Below, one piece after another: positions 42,396-50,691 of a stretch of DNA of 64,000 nt. Made by a program: the position numbers and the translations under genes. Below the pieces are notes generated by a model. The model searched no databases. It was not told the DNA's origin and saw only the letters and a list, made by a program, of their open reading frames with translations. The stretch comes from JAIYDJ01 sp031400505 (GTDB lineage: Bacteria > Pseudomonadota > Alphaproteobacteria > Rhodobacterales > Rhodobacteraceae), in assembly GCA_031400505.1 (NCBI GenBank), contig JANNPZ010000079.1, positions 62,001-126,000 on the forward strand, read 5' to 3'. The stretch's first letter is position 1; each line of letters begins with the position of its first letter.

Positions 42396-43342
42396 CGCCG
42401 CAGACCGCCATCATCACCCTGACGCTGAACCCGGCACTGGACATGGCCACGACTGTCGCGCAACTGATCCCCGATCAGAAACTGCGCTGTTCGGAGCCGC
42501 TGCTGGACCCGGGCGGCGGCGGGCTGAATGTCAGCCGGGCGATTGCGGCGCTTGGCGGCGACAGCCTGGCGCTGGTGGCCTTGGGCGGGCTAACCGGGGA
42601 CCGGCTTGCAGGGTTGATCCGGGCCGAAGGCGTGCCGTTTCTGGCCCTGACCGCACCCGGAGAGACGCGCCAGAGCCTGACAGTGACCGAAGGTGCAACG
42701 GGGCATCAGTACCGCTTCATGCTGCCCGGGCCGGTCTGGTCGGGGGCGGATCAGGACCGGGTGTTCCATCTGCTGCGCGCCAGCGCGCGACCCGGCGCGT
42801 TCGGGGTAATTTCGGGCAGTCAACCGCCCGGGGTGCCTGCGGATTTTCCGGCGCGACTTGCACAATCAATGCCGGGCGGGGTGGTCGTTCTGGATACGTC
42901 GGGGTCCGCGCTGGCAGAGGCCGTTGCACATCCGGTCGCGGGACTTGAAATCCTGCGGATGGATGGGGCAGAGGCGGAAGAGCTGGCGGGGCGGTCGCTG
43001 GTGCTGCGCAGCGATACTGCCGATTTTGCGCAATCCCTTGTTGCAAGAGGCGTCGCCCGTCGGGTTGTCGTTGCGCGCGGAGCGGATGGCAATGTGCTGG
43101 TCGATGCGAAGCACCGGCTGTTTGCGCCGGCGGCAAAAGTGAAGGTTGCAAGCACCGTCGGCGCGGGCGACAGTTTTGTCGGTGGGCTGGTGATGATGCT
43201 GGCGCGAGATGCGCCAATATCAGAGGCGTTGGCCTTTGCCAGCGCCGCTGCGAGTGCGGCCGTCACCACGGATGCGACGCAGTTGTGCCGACTGCAGGAC
43301 GTGGAGCGACTGCTGCCGCAGTGCCAGACGATTGCCATCTGA
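42392..43342 (+). CDS. PfkB-family sugar(-phosphate) kinase, 1-phosphofructokinase-like
   Basis: A 316-residue kinase. The opening ITLTLNPALDMATTV and GGGGLNVSRAIAALGG are those of the LacC/FruK/PfkB branch, and TVGAGDSFVGGLVM (about residue 250) holds the catalytic Asp. 6-phosphofructokinase II or tagatose/fructose-1-phosphate kinase are all possible. No fru or lac genes are near; it overlaps the exported protein gene. Confidence 0.87.
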   Translation: MTPQTAIITLTLNPALDMATTVAQLIPDQKLRCSEPLLDPGGGGLNVSRAIAALGGDSLALVALGGLTGDRLAGLIRAEGVPFLALTAPGETRQSLTVTEGATGHQYRFMLPGPVWSGADQDRVFHLLRASARPGAFGVISGSQPPGVPADFPARLAQSMPGGVVVLDTSGSALAEAVAHPVAGLEILRMDGAEAEELAGRSLVLRSDTADFAQSLVARGVARRVVVARGADGNVLVDAKHRLFAPAAKVKVASTVGAGDSFVGGLVMMLARDAPISEALAFASAAASAAVTTDATQLCRLQDVERLLPQCQTIAI

Positions 43343-43526
43343 ACCCGCAGCAGCGCGGGGATTGCCGACGTCTTGACAGCCACTTGCAAATGGCGGACTC
43401 CCCAAGCCCCGGGGCCGCGTCGGGCATCTCCTGCGGCGGACTTGCCTTGGATGATCCGGTGCCGGCGCCCTTACCTGTTGCCAGATTTCGCCGATCGCGG
43501 CTCTTGAATGATCGGTCGAAGCCTCC

Positions 43527-43556
43527 GGCGGGGATATTTTTGCCAAGATGAAATCA
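43527..43556. repeat. Rhodobacterales-type intergenic repeat (CCGGCGGGGATATTT)
   Basis: CTCCGGCGGGGATATTTTTGCC lies in the 214-bp gap between the kinase and the converging nadE. It shares the GGGATATTT core with 48235-48249 and, inverted, with 63546-63556. Such blocks are frequent in Rhodobacter-like genomes as I recall. The rest of the gap shows no gene. Confidence 0.55.
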
Positions 43557-45215
43557 TCAGCCGTTGTCACGCCAGCGATTGACGATCGGATAGCGGCGGT
43601 CGAGCCAGAACGCCTTGCGGGTCAGGCGGGTGCCGGGGGCGGACTGGAAGCGTTTGTATTCAGACATGTAGAGCAGGTGTTCGACCTTCTTGACCGTTTC
43701 GCGGTCAAAGCCTGCACTGACCAGATCCTGCACGGATGCGTCGCGCTCTACCAGCCCGTCCAGAATGGCATCCAGCACGGGATAGGGTGGCAGGCTGTCG
43801 TCATCGCGCTGGTCGGGGCGCAATTCGGCCGAGGGTGGCTTGTCGATGACGCGGGGTGGGATGACCTCTCCGGGTGGTCCCATCATCCAGGCGCGATGGT
43901 TGGCGTTGCGCCAGCGGCACATGTCGAACACGCGGGTTTTGTAAAGATCCTTGATCGGGTTGAAGCCGCCGTTCGTGTCACCGTAGATCGTGCAATAGCC
44001 CACTGCCATTTCGGATTTGTTGCCCGTGGTCAGCAGCATGGCCCCGGTCTTGTTCGACAGCGCCATCAGGATCAGACCGCGCAGGCGGGACTGGATGTTC
44101 TCTTCGGTGATGCCGGGCTCGGTGCCGGCAAACTGTGGCGCAAGCGTCTGACCGATTGCCGCCTGTGCTGCCGTGATCGGGATGGTGTCGAGCGAGGTGC
44201 CAAGCGCATTTGCGACTTGCGCTGCATCATCGAGCGAGTGCTGCGAGGTATAGGCCGATGGCAGCATCACGCACTGCACATTGGCAGCACCGATGGCATC
44301 GGTGGCAATGGTGGCCACAATTGCCGAATCGATCCCGCCCGACAGGCCCAGCAACACCTTTCGAAAACTGGTCTTGCCGAGGTAGTCGCGCAACGACAAG
44401 ACCATGGCGTGGTAGTCGGCCTCGTAGGACGCGGGCATCAGTGCCAATGGTCCTGGCAGTGCCCGCCAGCCGTCATCGGTGCGGGTAAAGTCGACATGCG
44501 CCACGCAGGGTTCGAATTGCGCACATTGCATGGCAAGTGCGCCACCCGGGTTCAGAACGAATGATGCACCATCAAACACCTGATCATCCTGACCGCCGAT
44601 CATGTTCACATAAACCAACGGCAGCCCGGTTTCCACAACGCGCGCGACCATCAGACTGGTGCGCACCGCAGGTTTGCCGCGATGATATGGCGACCCGTTC
44701 GGCACCAGCAGAATCTCTGCCCCGGTTTCGGCGAGGGTATCGCAAACGTCCGGGTGCCAGGCATCCTCGCAGATCGGGATACCGACGCGCAGCGGACCGA
44801 TCTGCACCGGACCTTGCAGCGGCGCAGACGCGAAGACGCGCTTTTCGTCAAAAACGGTGTCGTTCGGCAAGTCGTGTTTCAGGATCGTCGCCGTGATCCG
44901 CCCCCGGTGCAGGACATAGTAGGCGTTGAATAACCGGCCGTCGCGCAGGTGGGGTGCGCCGATGCCCAGGGCGGGGCCATCCGCACAATCGGCCGCAAGC
45001 CGGTCGATTTCCGCCATCGCATGGGCTGCGAAGGCGGGTTTCATCACCAGATCCTGCGTTTGATATCCGGTCAGAAACATCTCGGTCAATGCAACCATGT
45101 CGGCCCCGGCGGCGCGCCCTTGGGCAAAGGCGTCGCGGGCAAGTTCGGCGTTGGCGGCAATCGCTCCCAACGTCGGGTTCAGTTGCGCGAGGGTCAGGCG
45201 AAATTTATCGGCCAT
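43557..45215 (-). CDS. nadE: Glutamine-dependent NAD+ synthetase
   Basis: A 552-residue two-domain enzyme. The N-terminal nitrilase-like glutaminase domain has the catalytic Cys in IPICEDAWHPD (about 150), Glu in LTEMFLTGY and Lys in LKHDLPN; the C-terminal synthetase has the ATP loop LSGGIDSAIVA (about 295). It turns deamido-NAD into NAD with glutamine ammonia. Standard length. Confidence 0.96.
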   Translation of the reverse strand: MADKFRLTLAQLNPTLGAIAANAELARDAFAQGRAAGADMVALTEMFLTGYQTQDLVMKPAFAAHAMAEIDRLAADCADGPALGIGAPHLRDGRLFNAYYVLHRGRITATILKHDLPNDTVFDEKRVFASAPLQGPVQIGPLRVGIPICEDAWHPDVCDTLAETGAEILLVPNGSPYHRGKPAVRTSLMVARVVETGLPLVYVNMIGGQDDQVFDGASFVLNPGGALAMQCAQFEPCVAHVDFTRTDDGWRALPGPLALMPASYEADYHAMVLSLRDYLGKTSFRKVLLGLSGGIDSAIVATIATDAIGAANVQCVMLPSAYTSQHSLDDAAQVANALGTSLDTIPITAAQAAIGQTLAPQFAGTEPGITEENIQSRLRGLILMALSNKTGAMLLTTGNKSEMAVGYCTIYGDTNGGFNPIKDLYKTRVFDMCRWRNANHRAWMMGPPGEVIPPRVIDKPPSAELRPDQRDDDSLPPYPVLDAILDGLVERDASVQDLVSAGFDRETVKKVEHLLYMSEYKRFQSAPGTRLTRKAFWLDRRYPIVNRWRDNG

Positions 45216-45371
45216 TTGGACGTCTTCCGGCTTTGGGTCAGGTGGGTTGTAGCAGGTTCGGCGTCAGGGGAAAGACAGCAGCGCGCAGGACAGCCGTGAC
45301 AAAGACGGGCTGCTTGTCACAGGGGTGCGGTCCCGGTTAGGGTTCGACCGACAAGTTCCAGAGAGGGCGAC

Positions 45372-46835
45372 ATGCAAGTGCAAGGAATGATCCTTGGGGC
45401 CGGACTGACGGTCTGGCTGATAGCAGGGCAGGTTCTGACCGGTGCCGCTTTTGCCCAAGAGGCCGAAGTTGTGGTCAAGGAGTACTCGGACGGGTCCGTC
45501 TACGAGGGCACCTTCAGGGATGGCAGGCAAGACGGCACCGGCACGTATCGGTTGCCCAACGGGTACGAATACACCGGAGCCTGGGTCGCGGGCGAGATCC
45601 GCGGAGCAGGGATCGCCCGCTATCCCAACGGGTCCGTCTACGAGGGCCAGTTCGCCGCCGGAAAACCCGAAGGGCGCGGCAAGATGACCTTTGCAGACGG
45701 GCGTACCTATGAGGGTGACTGGACCGGCGGGTCGATGACCGGCGCGGGGCGCGCCGCCTACAACGATGGCACGGTCTACACGGGGGGGTTTGTGAACGGC
45801 ATCCATCATGGCGAGGGCCAGCTGGAGACGACCGGTGGCTATCGCTATGAGGGAACCTGGGTTGATGGCCAGAAAGAGGGCACCGGCAAGATCAGCTATG
45901 CGGATGGCGCGGTCTATCAGGGGGCGCTTGTGGCGGGCCAGCGGCAAGGCAAAGGCACACTTACCATGCCGGACGGGCTGACTTTCGTGGGCGACTGGGT
46001 GGACGGACAGATCAACGGAACGGGTCGGCTGACCCAGCCCAACGGTGACGTCTATGACGGTGCATTCGTCGAAGGGCGGCGCCAGGGCCGGGGGCGGGTC
46101 ACCTATGGCAACGGCGACGTGTTTGACGGCAGCTTTGTTGCCGACAAGCGCGAGGGGCAAGGGCAGTTTGTCGCTGTTGACGGTGCGTCCTATGACGGCG
46201 CCTGGGTGGCGGGGCAGCGGCAAGGCAAGGGAAAGATGACCTATGGCGACGGGTCGGTCTATGTCGGTGATTTTGCCGGCGACAAGCCTGACGGGCTGGG
46301 AAAGATTACCTATCCCGACGGTTCAAGCTATGATGGCGCATGGGTCAAAGGCGTGATCACCGGCAAGGGCAAGTCGGTTTACGCGGGTGGCGTGGTCTAT
46401 GAGGGCAATTTTGTCGCGGCCCAACCCGATGGGGTCGGCGTGATGACCTTTCCGGACGGCTATCGTTATGAAGGGGCGTTCACAGCTGGCCAGCGCGCCG
46501 GTCAGGGGACGGCAACCTATGCGGATGGCACGGTTTACACTGGCAGCTTTGTCGCAGGGATCCGGGAAGGCAAAGGCAAACTGACCGGACCAGACGGGTT
46601 TGTCTATGAGGGCGATTGGGCGGGTGGAGAGATTGCGGGTACAGGCGTGGCCACCTATCCGTCCGGGGATTTCTACGAAGGCCAGTTCGTCGATGGCAAA
46701 CGCGAGGGGCAGGGTCGGCTGACCTACAAGAGCGGCCAGGTCAGCGAAGGTATCTGGCGGGCCGGTGTGCTGACCGCGCCCTTGCCGGAGGCGGCAGCCG
46801 TATCAGAACCGGGACCCGCCCCGGCAACGCCGTGA
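45372..46835 (+). CDS. Exported MORN-repeat protein with about 18 repeats
   Basis: A 487-residue protein. Signal peptide to about residue 29 (GAAFAQEAEV), then from about residue 40 a continuous run of 23-residue MORN repeats of the form (V/Y)YxGxFxxGxxxGxGxxxYxDG: at least 18 whole copies plus a partial one, ending in a short Pro/Ala-rich tail. No other domain is present. The protein should form one long beta-hairpin solenoid in the periplasm or on the surface. Bacterial MORN proteins have been tied to envelope functions and lipid binding; nothing here fixes the role. Confidence 0.9.
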   Translation: MQVQGMILGAGLTVWLIAGQVLTGAAFAQEAEVVVKEYSDGSVYEGTFRDGRQDGTGTYRLPNGYEYTGAWVAGEIRGAGIARYPNGSVYEGQFAAGKPEGRGKMTFADGRTYEGDWTGGSMTGAGRAAYNDGTVYTGGFVNGIHHGEGQLETTGGYRYEGTWVDGQKEGTGKISYADGAVYQGALVAGQRQGKGTLTMPDGLTFVGDWVDGQINGTGRLTQPNGDVYDGAFVEGRRQGRGRVTYGNGDVFDGSFVADKREGQGQFVAVDGASYDGAWVAGQRQGKGKMTYGDGSVYVGDFAGDKPDGLGKITYPDGSSYDGAWVKGVITGKGKSVYAGGVVYEGNFVAAQPDGVGVMTFPDGYRYEGAFTAGQRAGQGTATYADGTVYTGSFVAGIREGKGKLTGPDGFVYEGDWAGGEIAGTGVATYPSGDFYEGQFVDGKREGQGRLTYKSGQVSEGIWRAGVLTAPLPEAAAVSEPGPAPATP

Positions 46836-46871
46836 GGGCGATTGTCTGCGCTGCAACCGGACCGTGCCGGA

Positions 46872-47606
46872 ATGTATGATCAGGACGATCCGTTTCGCCA
46901 CCAGCCGGGTCTGCGCGACCGGATTGCCGATCCCGACACGTCGTTCTGGCGCGGGTTCAGCCCGGCGGATTTCGACGCGCGGATCATGGCTACGGGCGCG
47001 CCGGCCAACTGGCGTCACAGCGATGCCGAGATAGAGGCGACGCGGGCTGCGTTTCTGGCGCCGGTCTGGGGGCAGGACCTTTGGGTCTTTGCCTATGGAT
47101 CGCTGATGTGGGACCCCGGCTTTCGCTTTGCCGAACTGCGCCGGGGCCGGCTAGAGGGTTATGCCAGGCGCTTTTGTTTGCGCGACGACTTGGGTGGGCG
47201 CGGGTCCCCCGAAGCGCCGGGGCTGATGGCGGCGCTGGCGGACGGTGCGGGCTGTGACGGTCTGGTGTTTCGCGTGCGCGGGGCGGAGTTCGACGCGGAA
47301 ACAGCAATCCTGTGGCGGCGCGAGATGATCGCCCCGGCCTACCGGCCGGTGATGGTGTCGGTTGACACCGACTTTGGCCCGGTCCGCGCGCTGACCTTTG
47401 CCGCTGACGCCAGCGCGCCACCAATCCGGCTTGATCTGTGCCGTGCCGAACAAGTGCAGTTGCTGGCGACCGGGCGGGGCATGCTTGGCAGCAGTCTGCA
47501 CTACATCGAAATGCTGGTGTCGCAGTTGGACGCCTTGGGCATCGTTGATGCCGATGTGGTGCGGTTACTAGCAGAGGCGCAAGCCAAGGCCGCTAAAGGT
47601 CCATGA
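46872..47606 (+). CDS. ChaC-like gamma-glutamylcyclotransferase
   Basis: A 244-residue protein. VFAYGSLMWDPGF is the ChaC YGSLxW substrate motif near residue 73, and the core LEGYARRFCLRD and MLGSSLHYIE follow. The catalytic Glu in this family lies in the mid-protein. It should degrade glutathione to 5-oxoproline and Cys-Gly. ATG 46872 is preferred to a TTG 30 bases upstream. Its end overlaps the converging acetyltransferase gene by 14 bases. Confidence 0.87.
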   Translation: MYDQDDPFRHQPGLRDRIADPDTSFWRGFSPADFDARIMATGAPANWRHSDAEIEATRAAFLAPVWGQDLWVFAYGSLMWDPGFRFAELRRGRLEGYARRFCLRDDLGGRGSPEAPGLMAALADGAGCDGLVFRVRGAEFDAETAILWRREMIAPAYRPVMVSVDTDFGPVRALTFAADASAPPIRLDLCRAEQVQLLATGRGMLGSSLHYIEMLVSQLDALGIVDADVVRLLAEAQAKAAKGP

Positions 47607-48174
47607 CCATCAGCGTCCAGTCGCCCGCCTCGTCCGAGCCGGGAAAGGCCACAAAGCCGCGCCGGTCCAAATCCTGAAAACCATAGCGCCGGTACAAGCG
47701 TCGCGCGTCGGTGTTGAAGCTTTCGGTGATCAGGGTCAGCCGTGTCAGGCCCCCTGCCCGCGCCAGTTCGGCGGCTTTGTCCAGCAACAAAGTGCCAAAC
47801 CCGCGCCCGCGATGTTCAGGAAAGACTGCCGCGGCCATGATGTAGAAAGTGCCTGCGGTCTGGGGTTCCAGCGCGACAAGCGGATGAAACACCGGATCAA
47901 GGCCGGCAAGATCGGTGTCTTCGACGGTTTGCGAAACAGGGTGGGCGTTCAGTGCGCCGATGGGGTGGCCGCCGTGTTCGGCCACCAGCCAGTTGGCGAA
48001 ATGCGCCTGATTGTCGGTCAGGGTCAGGATGCGGGTGCGGCCCACCTCGAACCAGCTTTGGCCGGGGGTGGCAAGCGTGCTCCACCGCCAGGACACCAGG
48101 CGGCGCGAGGCGGCATCGAGCAGCAGGGCGAGGTCGCTGGCATCGGCGGGCGTGGCGGGGCGGAAGGTCAGCAT
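47593..48174 (-). CDS. GNAT-family N-acetyltransferase
   Basis: A 193-residue protein. MLTFRPATPADASDLALLLDAAS is a GNAT start, and the acetyl-CoA loop is in VFPEHRGRGFGTLLLDKAAELARAGG (R/QxxGxG/A), followed by NTDARRLYRRYGF. Substrate unknown. ATG 48174 gives the family-typical start, although the frame is open further up. Tail-to-tail with the ChaC-like gene. Confidence 0.88.
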   Translation of the reverse strand: MLTFRPATPADASDLALLLDAASRRLVSWRWSTLATPGQSWFEVGRTRILTLTDNQAHFANWLVAEHGGHPIGALNAHPVSQTVEDTDLAGLDPVFHPLVALEPQTAGTFYIMAAAVFPEHRGRGFGTLLLDKAAELARAGGLTRLTLITESFNTDARRLYRRYGFQDLDRRGFVAFPGSDEAGDWTLMVMDL

Positions 48175-48224
48175 GGTGCGGTCCTGTTGCGTGGGACTTG
48201 GGGAAAGGGCGGGGGTTTCACACC

Positions 48225-48262
48225 TCCCGCACCCCCCGTGGGATATTTGTGAACAGATGATG
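48225..48262. repeat. Rhodobacterales-type intergenic repeat
   Basis: CTCCCGCACCCCCCGTGGGATATTTGTG lies between the acetyltransferase and photolyase genes. Its GTGGGATATTTGTGAACAGATGA part is of the same style as the block at 43527-43556. Confidence 0.5.
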
Positions 48263-48274
48263 GGCAAGAGGCGG

Positions 48275-49798
48275 CTAGACGGGCTGGCCTGTTTCGAGTT
48301 TTTCCAGGAATGCGTTGGCCTCGGTCAGGACCGTTTCGCGGCGGCTTTCGTCCATCTTGTCGAAGGTGCGGTACATCTGGGCCATCCTCGGGTTGCCGGC
48401 AAAGCGGTTGCGGTGCCGGATCAGGAAATGCCAGTAGAGCAAATTGAACGGGCAGGCCAGCGGGCCGGTCTTTTCGGCCACCTTGTAGGCGCAAGACTTG
48501 CAGTAATCCGACATCCGGTCGATGTAGGCCCCTGAAGAGACATAGGGTTTTGAGCCTACGACACCGCCATCGGCGAACTGGCTCATGCCGATCACGTTCG
48601 GGGCCTCGACCCATTCATAGGCGTCGATATATACCGACAGGTACCATTCGTGGACTTCGGCGGGGTCCACTCCGGCCAGTAGGGCGAAGTTGCCGGTGAC
48701 CATCAGGCGTTGGATGTGGTGGGCATAGGCCATGTCGCGGGTTTGGCTCACGGCCTGCGACAGGCAGGACATGCCTGTGGGCGCACCCCAGTAGAGGGCG
48801 GGCAGAGCGCGGTCGTGGCCCAGCGTGTTGCGGCTGGTATAGTCTGGGCCGGACAGTGCCCAGATGCCGCGCACGAATTCGCGCCAGCCGATAATCTGGC
48901 GGATAAAGCCTTCGGCGGCGTTGATGGGGGCGCGGCCTGCCTGCCATTCAGCCTCGGCGGCGCGGCACACTTCCATCGGGGTCAGAAGGCCCATGTTCAG
49001 GTAGGGCGAGATCAGCGCATGCGACAGGGTCGGATCATCCCGCAGCATCGCGTCCTGTTCGTCGCCAAAACGCGGCAGGGAATGGGTGACGAAGTGCGTC
49101 AGTGCCGCGCGCGCCCCGGCCCGGTCCACCGCCCAGTTGAAGGGCTGCACCGCGCCGAAATGGTTGAAACGGCGGGCTACGAGGGTCAGCACCTGTTCGG
49201 TCACCGCATCGGGGGCAAAGCGGGGTGGGCGGGGTCGCAGCAAGTCTGGCTTGGCGGGTTTGCGGTTGTCGTGGTCATAGTTCCACTGGCCGCCCGCCGG
49301 TTTGTCGCCCTCCATCATCAGCCCGGTCTTGCGGCGCATCTCGCGGTAGAAATACTCCATCCGCAGCGCCTTGCGGTCTGCGGCCCAGGCCGCGAATTCG
49401 GCATGCGAGCACAAAAAGCGGTCGTCGGGCAGGATGATCGTGGTCAGCGGCAGCGCCTGAAGATCGGCCAGCACGCGCCATTCGCCGGGATGGGTGGCAA
49501 GCAGGCCGGTCGCCTGCACTTCGGCGGCGCGGCGCAGGATCTCGGCGGACAGAGTTTGGCCGTTGTCAGGATCGTCGAGCGGGGAATAGGCGACGGTCCA
49601 GCCATCGCGGCGCAACTCGGCGGCGAAATGGCGCATCGCCGACAGGATCAGCGCGATCTTTTGCGGATGATGCGGCACAGAGGCGCCTTCGCCCATCACC
49701 TCGGCCATCACCACCACATCGCGGGACTTGTCGGCGGCGCGCAACGCTGCAACGCCGGGCGTCAACTGATCGCCCAAGACGAGAACCAGGTTCACCAT
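48275..49798 (-). CDS. phrB: Iron-sulfur bacterial (6-4) photolyase / cryptochrome, PhrB type
   Basis: A 507-residue flavoprotein of the FeS-BCP family (often annotated cryptochrome/deoxyribodipyrimidine photolyase-related). Four Cys at 345, 433, 436 and 449 (MSCLSQ; CKSCAYK; GPLACPF) have the spacing of the 4Fe-4S ligands in Agrobacterium PhrB, each about five positions earlier. The N-terminus LVLVLGDQLTPG is family-typical. It should repair (6-4) photoproducts using FAD and a second chromophore. The frame is open far upstream, but ATG 49798 matches the family start. It overlaps the end of the SDR gene by seven bases. Confidence 0.93.
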   Translation of the reverse strand: MVNLVLVLGDQLTPGVAALRAADKSRDVVVMAEVMGEGASVPHHPQKIALILSAMRHFAAELRRDGWTVAYSPLDDPDNGQTLSAEILRRAAEVQATGLLATHPGEWRVLADLQALPLTTIILPDDRFLCSHAEFAAWAADRKALRMEYFYREMRRKTGLMMEGDKPAGGQWNYDHDNRKPAKPDLLRPRPPRFAPDAVTEQVLTLVARRFNHFGAVQPFNWAVDRAGARAALTHFVTHSLPRFGDEQDAMLRDDPTLSHALISPYLNMGLLTPMEVCRAAEAEWQAGRAPINAAEGFIRQIIGWREFVRGIWALSGPDYTSRNTLGHDRALPALYWGAPTGMSCLSQAVSQTRDMAYAHHIQRLMVTGNFALLAGVDPAEVHEWYLSVYIDAYEWVEAPNVIGMSQFADGGVVGSKPYVSSGAYIDRMSDYCKSCAYKVAEKTGPLACPFNLLYWHFLIRHRNRFAGNPRMAQMYRTFDKMDESRRETVLTEANAFLEKLETGQPV

Positions 49799-50451
49799 GG
49801 GATGCGCTTGCCTGCCCAGTCGAAGAACCCGCCGCTGTCGGCGGGTGTCAGCGCGTCGAGTACCGCCAGCAGGTTGCCTGCCGCCTCGGCCGGGGTCACG
49901 GTAGGATGGCCCGCGCCGTGCACCGCCGTCAGACCTGTCGCCACTGTACCGGGATGCAGGCCCACTACGATCGATTGCCGATGGCTGCGGGACACTTCGA
50001 TGGCCGCCGTGTGCAGGAACTGGTTCAGTGCCGCCTTCGCCGCCCGGTAGGAATACCAGCCGCCCAAAGTGTTGTCGCCGATCGAACCGACCCGTGCAGA
50101 AAGCGCCGCGAACCGCGTCACGCGGTCCTTGGGCATCAACTGCAACGCATGTTTCAGCACCAGCATAGGGCCAATGGAATTCAGCGCAAACTGTGCAGCC
50201 ATTGCGGCGGGGTCCAACGCCTTGATGGTTTTTTCCGGCCCCCGCCCGTCCAGGACCAGCGCGCCGGTGGCCACGATCACCAGATCGAACTCCGGTTCCA
50301 GCGCGCCGATCACCCGCGCCACCGATCCTTCGTCCAGAAGATCCAGCCCGTCGGATCCGCGCGAAACCCCGACCACTTCGCAATGCCCGGTCAGCGCCGT
50401 ACAAAGTGCCGCGCCAATCCCCCCCGACGCCCCGACCACCAATGCCCGCAT
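49792..50451 (-). CDS. Short-chain dehydrogenase/reductase
   Basis: A 219-residue SDR. NAD(P) motif VVGASGGIGAAL at the N-terminus, catalytic SARVGSIGDNTLGGWYSYRAAKAALNQF (Ser-Tyr-Lys) and PGTVATGL. The short CsgA-like form. GGAGG six bases before ATG 50451. Its stop overlaps the start of phrB, so the two are coupled; similar SDR-photolyase pairs are found in proteobacteria. Substrate unknown. Confidence 0.9.
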   Translation of the reverse strand: MRALVVGASGGIGAALCTALTGHCEVVGVSRGSDGLDLLDEGSVARVIGALEPEFDLVIVATGALVLDGRGPEKTIKALDPAAMAAQFALNSIGPMLVLKHALQLMPKDRVTRFAALSARVGSIGDNTLGGWYSYRAAKAALNQFLHTAAIEVSRSHRQSIVVGLHPGTVATGLTAVHGAGHPTVTPAEAAGNLLAVLDALTPADSGGFFDWAGKRIPW

Positions 50452-50670
50452 TGCCGCCTCCATGTCCGAACATGGAGTTGTCCCGCCGTTTGCGCTTTGC
50501 CAGTGCCAGTCTTCGAAAAACGGACCATGATGCATCGAAAAAGTCACTCGGAGCAGAGTTGCCGGCCCCCGGATCGACCAGAGGGGTGCCGGGTGATCGA
50601 CCGGACCGCTGGTCCGATCAACAAACCTGACGGGTCTTTGCTGGCCGCGCCCTGACCGCAGGGTCCGCCT

Positions 50671-50688
50671 GCCGGTCGCCCGACCGGC
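50671..50688. terminator. Hairpin behind nrdJ
   Basis: GCCGGTCG-CC-CGACCGGC, an 8-bp perfect stem, lies four bases past the nrdJ stop on the minus side. No T-run follows, so it may only stabilise the RNA end. The rest of the 240-bp gap to the SDR start has no gene. Confidence 0.5.
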
Positions 50689-50691
50689 GCG

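Noticed and set aside
41814..43342. Functional operon of exported protein and PfkB kinase
   Set aside because: The ATGA overlap is real, but one product is periplasmic and the other a cytoplasmic sugar kinase with no shared pathway visible, so no joint function is claimed.
49799..50473. 225-residue N-terminal extension of the photolyase frame
   Set aside because: It runs over the SDR gene in another frame and has no photolyase similarity; the family start MVNLVLVLGDQLTP is at 49798.
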